Under the pieces are notes generated by a model that was not told the origin of the DNA, ran no database searches, and saw nothing but the letters and a program-made list of their open reading frames with translations. Shown here piece by piece: positions 59,786 to 64,000 of a DNA stretch of 64,000 nucleotides (position 1 is the stretch's first letter; each line of letters opens with the position of its first letter). Origin of the DNA: Lachnospiraceae bacterium (GTDB taxonomy: Bacteria > Bacillota > Clostridia > Lachnospirales > Lachnospiraceae); contig CABJAV010000010.1 in assembly GCA_902363675.1 (NCBI GenBank), positions 34,960-98,959 on the forward strand, in the 5' to 3' direction. The translations under genes and the position numbers were made by a program.

Positions 59786-61162
59786 ATGTTTTATGGAAGA
59801 GAAAACGAAAGAAAAAAACTGTGTACAATGTTTCATTCCGACGGTCAGATGATTTCCCTGATTTATGGAAGACGGCGTATCGGAAAAAGTGAGCTTATTA
59901 AGCAGGTGCTGAAAGAAACGGATATAAAAAGTGTTTACTATGAATGCAAACAAACCACAGAACAGAATAATGTGGACAGTTTGGCAGAACTGATCGGAGA
60001 GGCATTTGATTTTCCGAAACCGGCATTTGAAAATATGGAAGATCTGCTGTGTTTTCTGTTCCAAAAATCAGAAAAAGAACCGATGATTCTTGTTTTGGAT
60101 GAATATCCGTATTTACGGGAAAATTCAAAGGGACTTGACAGTGTGTTGCAATCGGTCATAGACCATTATAAAGATACTTCCAATATGAAACTGATTGTCT
60201 GTGGCTCTTATGTGGATACGATGAAAGCACTTCTGGAAAGACAGAATCCGCTGTATGGCAGAATCGACCTTACGCTGAACCTGAAACCGATGGACTACTA
60301 TGACTCTGCATTGTTTTATCCTGAATTTTCAGAAGAAGATAAGGTAAGATTGTTTAGTGTGTTTGGCGGAATTCCGTATTATAACCGGCTGATTGATGCA
60401 AAAAAAAGTGTGCGGGAGAATATCATAGAGCTTATCGCCTCATCCGGGGCACGCCTGGAAAATGAGGTAGCGATGTACCTGAATTCGGAAATTTCCAAAA
60501 TTACAAATGCAAATGAAGTTTTTGAAGCACTTGCAAAAGGATTTTCCAGATATAAGGATATTCTTGATCAGTCAAATGTCTCAAGCGGACCTGCATTAAT
60601 AGATATTTTGGATAAGCTGATGCGCATGGATGTCGTTGCAAAAGAAGCTCCCATTAACGAGGAAAACAACCGGAAAAAATCGGGATATTTTATTTCAGAC
60701 AATCTTTCCTTATTTTATTATAAATATATTTTCCGAAATATGTCGCGAATGAATATTATGGATCCGGATATTTTTTATGATAAATATATTGCAGAGGATT
60801 TTGAAACAAAGTATGTTCCGAAAAGCTTTGAGCGAATTTGTAAACAGTATCTGATCCGAAAAAATCGAAAGGGTCTGATGGATGAGATCTTTGAAAAAAT
60901 CGGAAAATACTACTATGATGAACCGGTTGAAAAAAGGAATGGAGAATTTGACATTGTTACCTTAGATGACAAAGGATATATTTTCTATGAAGCAAAATTC
61001 AGAAAAGAACCAGTAACAGAGAGCATTGTCCAGAACGAAATTTGTCAGGTGAAGCAAACAGACCTGGATTGTTACAGGTATGGATTTTTTTCAAGAGCGG
61101 GATTTACCTGTGACCAGGAAAAAGAGCGTATATTGATTGATTTAAGTGAGTTGTATAAATAA
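59786..61162 (+). CDS. AAA-type ATPase with DUF234 nuclease-like C-terminal domain
   Basis: The 458-residue protein starts at ATG 59786, 9 bases after GGAGG; an ATG at 59777 directly abuts the ribosome site. The N-terminal ATPase has Walker A IYGRRRIGKSEL near residue 35 and Walker B MILVLDEYPYL near 110. The C-terminal DUF234 region has GEFDIVTL and, 9 residues later, FYEAKFRK, which fits the D and ExK residues of a PD-(D/E)XK nuclease fold. Such ATPases are widespread in archaea and clostridia, of unknown role. It lies between decayed genes and has its own strong promoter. Confidence 0.82.
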   Translation: MFYGRENERKKLCTMFHSDGQMISLIYGRRRIGKSELIKQVLKETDIKSVYYECKQTTEQNNVDSLAELIGEAFDFPKPAFENMEDLLCFLFQKSEKEPMILVLDEYPYLRENSKGLDSVLQSVIDHYKDTSNMKLIVCGSYVDTMKALLERQNPLYGRIDLTLNLKPMDYYDSALFYPEFSEEDKVRLFSVFGGIPYYNRLIDAKKSVRENIIELIASSGARLENEVAMYLNSEISKITNANEVFEALAKGFSRYKDILDQSNVSSGPALIDILDKLMRMDVVAKEAPINEENNRKKSGYFISDNLSLFYYKYIFRNMSRMNIMDPDIFYDKYIAEDFETKYVPKSFERICKQYLIRKNRKGLMDEIFEKIGKYYYDEPVEKRNGEFDIVTLDDKGYIFYEAKFRKEPVTESIVQNEICQVKQTDLDCYRYGFFSRAGFTCDQEKERILIDLSELYK

Positions 61163-61210
61163 AAGAGTACTACATTTAAATATGTTTGTCATAACTGGAT
61201 ATAGCTTCAA

Positions 61211-61305
61211 ACTATGACTAACCGCAAAAGAAATGTATTATACAAAGTCATAGTGACATGGTAGGATAACCCTAGAAAACGAACAGAAAAACACAGGAGG
61301 TTATC
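61211..61305 (+). promoter_or_regulatory. Inverted repeats in the leader of the MetE-like gene
   Basis: ACTATGACT (61211-61219) and AGTCATAGT (61246-61254) form a perfect 9-bp inverted repeat. GATAACC (61265-61271) can pair with GGTTATC (61299-61305), which covers the end of the AGGAGG ribosome site. No SAM riboswitch consensus is visible. Confidence 0.35.
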
Positions 61306-61310
61306 AATAT

Positions 61311-62426
61311 ATGAGTACATTAAAGACACCATTTCGCTATGATTTTGTAGGAAGCTTTTTAAGACCAGAAAAGCTTAAAGCAGCAAAAAAAGCGTTTGAA
61401 GGAGGAACAATCACACAGGAAGAACTCGACCGCGTGACGGATGAGTGCGTGACAGAGATCGTTGCAAAGCAGAAAGCAGCAGGATACCATGCGATTACAG
61501 ATGGGGAATTCAGAAGAAAATTCTGGCATCTGGATTTTATGTGGGGATTTGAAGGAGTTACCCATGAAAAAGATGGTGGCGGCGTACAGTTTAACGGAGA
61601 GATGGCAGACCTTGAGGCTACTTATCTGGTGGGAAAGGTAAAAGCAAAGGTGCATCCGTTTGTAGAGTATTTCAAATTCTTAAAGCAGTTTGAAGATGAA
61701 CAGACCGTTGCAAAGTATACCATTCCGGCACCGGCGCAGATGTATCAGCAGATGATCGTTCCGCAGAACATTGAGCAGACAAGAAAATTTTATGCGACAG
61801 ATGATGAATTGATCGAGGATATCGGTAAGGCATATCAGGATGTGATCAAACAGTTCTATGCAGCAGGATGCCGTAATCTGCAGCTTGATGACTGTACCTG
61901 GGGTGCAATTGTCGGAGATGCTGCAAAGCAGAGATACCAGTCACTTGGTGTTGATATTGAAGAGGTAAAGGCACGGCTTTTGAAAGTAAATAATCTGGCA
62001 CTGGAAGGAAGACCGGAGGATATGGTGATTACTTCCCACATTTGTCGCGGAAATTATCACTCTACATTTTTTACAAGTGGACCATATGATTCTGTAGCTG
62101 ACTATGTATTTGCCCAGGAGCATGTGGACGCATTGCTTTTGGAGTATGATGATGCGAGATCCGGTGGTTTTGCACCGCTTGCAAAAGTGTCTCCGGACAA
62201 GAAAGTTGTACTTGGACTTATTACAACAAAGAAACCGGAACTGGAAGATAAGGATAAGGTGATCGCAAGAATTCACGAAGCAGAAAAGTATATTCCGCTT
62301 GAGCGTCTATGCTTAAGTCCACAGTGTGGATTTGCATCTTGTGAGATTGGAAATAAGATCACAGAGGAGCAGCAGTGGGCAAAGCTTGCACTTGTAAAAG
62401 AAATTGCAGAAGAAGTTTGGAAATAG
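61311..62426 (+). CDS. MetE-like cobalamin-independent methyltransferase
   Basis: The 371-residue protein corresponds to the C-terminal catalytic barrel of MetE only (TDGEFRRKFWHLDFMWGF, LQLDDCTWG). Putative zinc ligands are His and Cys in TSHICRGN near residue 245, Glu in LLLEYDD, and Cys in LSPQCGFASC. The short form lacks the duplicated N-terminal domain of true MetE and may use methylcobalamin-protein or another methyl donor. It is convergent with metF, which makes methyl-THF, so a role in methionine supply is plausible. AGGAGG lies 10 bases upstream. Confidence 0.85.
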   Translation: MSTLKTPFRYDFVGSFLRPEKLKAAKKAFEGGTITQEELDRVTDECVTEIVAKQKAAGYHAITDGEFRRKFWHLDFMWGFEGVTHEKDGGGVQFNGEMADLEATYLVGKVKAKVHPFVEYFKFLKQFEDEQTVAKYTIPAPAQMYQQMIVPQNIEQTRKFYATDDELIEDIGKAYQDVIKQFYAAGCRNLQLDDCTWGAIVGDAAKQRYQSLGVDIEEVKARLLKVNNLALEGRPEDMVITSHICRGNYHSTFFTSGPYDSVADYVFAQEHVDALLLEYDDARSGGFAPLAKVSPDKKVVLGLITTKKPELEDKDKVIARIHEAEKYIPLERLCLSPQCGFASCEIGNKITEEQQWAKLALVKEIAEEVWK

Positions 62427-62443
62427 AATATTGTTTCACGAAT

Positions 62444-62490
62444 AAACCCCGTATAGATTGTCTATAATAGAAAATCTGTACGGGTTTTTT
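62444..62490 (+). terminator. Intrinsic terminator of the MetE-like gene
   Basis: AACCCCGTATAGATT pairs with AATCTGTACGGGTTT, followed by Ts to 62490. The next 280 bases (to about 62768) hold no recognisable gene, only an AT-rich stretch. Confidence 0.85.
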
Positions 62491-62768
62491 GGTATATCTG
62501 CAACAATTTAAAAAATTTACATAATTTTTACCCAAACAGATTTGAGAATCATGTAGAATAGAAATTGAAATTTGTGTAGAAATAATACATAGAAAAGAAA
62601 CAAAGAAATGTAGTAATTCTACAAAATAAAGTAGTGAACAGTTTTGTTGCGGGAAGGAAGAACGAACATGCAGGAACGGGAAAACATGTATTACCAATTT
62701 CAAAAAATCACGCATTAGTAAATGGAGCGATGTGATTTTGTGTAGTTCGCAGGAACAGTGGATGCACC

Positions 62769-62894
62769 ATGATCGTAGATGCTATGAGCAGCTTTGGTGG
62801 CGTCGACATTCCGGTAGGAGACTGGGGCATCGATTTTCTGATCAGCAGTGCAAACAAATGCATCCAGGGTGTTCCGGGATTCTTTTTATTATAG
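62769..62894 (+). pseudogene. Fragment of 2-aminoethylphosphonate aminotransferase (PhnW-like)
   Basis: A 41-codon piece reads [20 protein letters not shown] and [20 protein letters not shown] before a stop. This is the PLP-lysine segment (SSANKC) of PhnW-type aminotransferases. Nothing on either side continues the gene, so about 90 percent has been lost. Confidence 0.75.
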
Positions 62895-62931
62895 GTATGC
62901 ATCGATGATACCTTTTGACCTGTTCATCTCA

Positions 62932-63789
62932 TTATATGATATTCTGGATTCCTTCGCAGATTTTACGTGCGACAACCGGATTATTCATAGTATACAGATG
63001 AATGCCGTCCGTATCATTGGCCAGCAGATCGATAATTTGGCTCAAAGCATAGGACATTCCTGCATCAAACAAAGCGGCTTTGTTATCCTCAAATTTGTGA
63101 ATGATCCGCTGAAAGCGCTCAGGAAAAGAAGCACCGCACATTGTAATCATACGTTTGATCTGGGCCGCATTGATAACCGGCATAATCCCGGGAACAATCG
63201 GAACATTGATATCGGCGATTCTGCAATCTTCCACAAAACGGTAGAACTGTGTATTGTCAAAGAATAATTGGGAGAGCAGTATTTCTGCACCGGCATTTAC
63301 CTTCTCTTTTAAGTGGTGGATCTCATCAATTTTATTAGTTGATTCCGGGTGACATTCCGGATAGCAGGCACCGAGAAAACAAAAATCTCCCTTAGGCTTC
63401 AGGTAGGTGATCAGGTCACTGGCATGTGCAAAATCTTCTTTTTCCGTGAGATTTGGGGTACGGTCACCGCGAAGTGCAAGGACATTCTGGATTCCTTCTG
63501 CAGTTAAAATTTTTGCAAATTCATCGATTTCTGCTTTATTGTAATGCAGACAGGTCAGATGAACGACCGGTTCTACATGATAATTTCGCTTGATTTTCTT
63601 TGCCAGTTCTATGGTCCGATTACAATTGGAACTTCCACCGGCACCAAAAGTAACGCTGATAAAGTCCGGTTCCAATTCGCATAGAATTTCCAAAGTGGCA
63701 TCGATATTTTTTAATTCGCTATCCTTTTTTGGAGGAAAAATTTCAAAGGACAGGCTTTTTCTCTTATTGTCTAATTCTGATATTTTCAT
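62932..63789 (-). CDS. metF: Methylenetetrahydrofolate reductase
   Basis: The 285-residue flavoprotein reduces 5,10-methylene-THF to 5-methyl-THF. It has the family start SLSFEIFPPKKDSELKN, SVTFGAGGSS, LRGDRT and the late PGIMPVINAAQIKRM. The start codon at 63789 has only a weak ribosome site (AAAGTTGGA). It faces the MetE-like methyltransferase, giving a methionine-synthesis pair on opposite strands. Confidence 0.93.
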   Translation of the reverse strand: MKISELDNKRKSLSFEIFPPKKDSELKNIDATLEILCELEPDFISVTFGAGGSSNCNRTIELAKKIKRNYHVEPVVHLTCLHYNKAEIDEFAKILTAEGIQNVLALRGDRTPNLTEKEDFAHASDLITYLKPKGDFCFLGACYPECHPESTNKIDEIHHLKEKVNAGAEILLSQLFFDNTQFYRFVEDCRIADINVPIVPGIMPVINAAQIKRMITMCGASFPERFQRIIHKFEDNKAALFDAGMSYALSQIIDLLANDTDGIHLYTMNNPVVARKICEGIQNII

Positions 63790-63879
63790 TTATTTTATCC
63801 AACTTTCTGTTATGAAGTGACTTTTGTCAAGAGTTAATTTCAAGAAATTTTTCTTAACCCCAGTCACATTTGTTTTCCT

Positions 63880-64000
63880 GACAGCATTGGAAAAGAGCCC
63901 TAGTTTAACAGTCCCCGGCAGTTGGCCACTCTGTTATACGTGGATTGCTTACCTACAGGCTAATGGTCCGCCATTGGGTTCTACGATCTAAAAGCGTGGA
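63880..64000 (+). ncRNA. Unassigned structured segment at the window edge, possible 6S-like RNA
   Basis: The last 120 bases are GC-richer than the surroundings and contain AGTCCCC, a CCAC/GTGG hairpin (CCACTCTGTTATACGTGG) and a CTAATGG-TCCG-CCATTGG hairpin, with no open frame. The order AGTCCCC then CCAC-loop-GTGG recalls 6S RNA, but there is no clear promoter and the 3' end is outside the window. It could equally be on the minus strand. Confidence 0.25.

Noticed and set aside
61163-61310. S-box (SAM-I) riboswitch before the MetE-like gene
   Set aside because: None of the conserved SAM-I core (GATGAAACC-type) segments is present.

Overview
The window looks like chromosome from a low-to-medium GC gut Firmicute of the Lachnospiraceae type (Blautia, Roseburia and relatives; the genus cannot be fixed from this sequence). 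Evidence: strong AGGAGG-type ribosome sites, T-box and ZTP riboswitches, [FeFe]-hydrogenase maturases, a PPi-type phosphofructokinase, the ACT/UPF0210 gene pair, DUF1002 and Big2-domain secreted proteins, and a typical clostridial polA-coaE neighbourhood. No rRNA, tRNA, CRISPR array or prophage was recognised.

Layout. 1-3.5 kb: 3' part of a large secreted GH13 amylase/pullulanase-like enzyme, cut by the window edge. 3.5-10.5 kb: a structured leader with a short ORF before mgtE, convergent asnB, two small membrane or secreted proteins, pyruvate kinase, and a secreted DNA/RNA nuclease lipoprotein. 10.6-14.1 kb: a three-gene operon of acyltransferase, GT8 glycosyltransferase and a GT8-acyltransferase fusion, probably a glycolipid pathway. 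14.2-18.2 kb: LuxR regulator, rhodanese-TtcA fusion, and a PAS/degenerate-GGDEF/EAL protein. 18.2-25.3 kb: DtxR-like repressor divergent from a tiny Cys-rich Feo-associated membrane protein with an operator-promoter overlap, a Big2 secreted protein, a heterodimeric ABC exporter, and a MATE pump. 25.3-30 kb (minus strand): PPi-type PFK, an IS607-family insertion with broken tnpA and an apparently intact tnpB, then an L,D-transpeptidase whose start lies 17 bp from the element's end.

30-35.6 kb: radical SAM protein, S66 peptidase, DUF1002 protein, Na/Pi cotransporter. 35.6-45.9 kb: a long collinear cluster of thioesterase, Xaa-Pro aminopeptidase, polA, coaE, FtsA-like ATPase with C-terminal extension, YycJ hydrolase, ACT protein and UPF0210, closed by an unusual nested inverted repeat. 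46-49.5 kb: BirA-operator-controlled bioY, a DUF1284 protein, and a ZTP riboswitch before a split purH function (PurO-like IMP cyclohydrolase plus stand-alone AICAR transformylase). 49.5-55.7 kb: chemoreceptor, an unassigned branched RNA structure, the HydE-HydG-HydF maturation operon led by a TM1266-type regulator, and a YgjP-like metallopeptidase. 55.7-58.8 kb: a T-box with a Trp specifier before a three-gene ABC importer. 58.8-64 kb: decayed gene remnants (sulfonate/nitrate ABC ATPase, MATE, PhnW), a DUF234-type ATPase with its own strong promoter, a MetE-like methyltransferase convergent with metF, and an unassigned candidate RNA at the edge.

The most interesting material is regulatory and intergenic: the mgtE leader, the branched RNA before the hydrogenase-maturase operon, two kinds of short palindromic repeat shared by unrelated genes, and the nested inverted repeat after UPF0210. 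Among proteins, the glycosyltransferase-acyltransferase fusion operon stands out.
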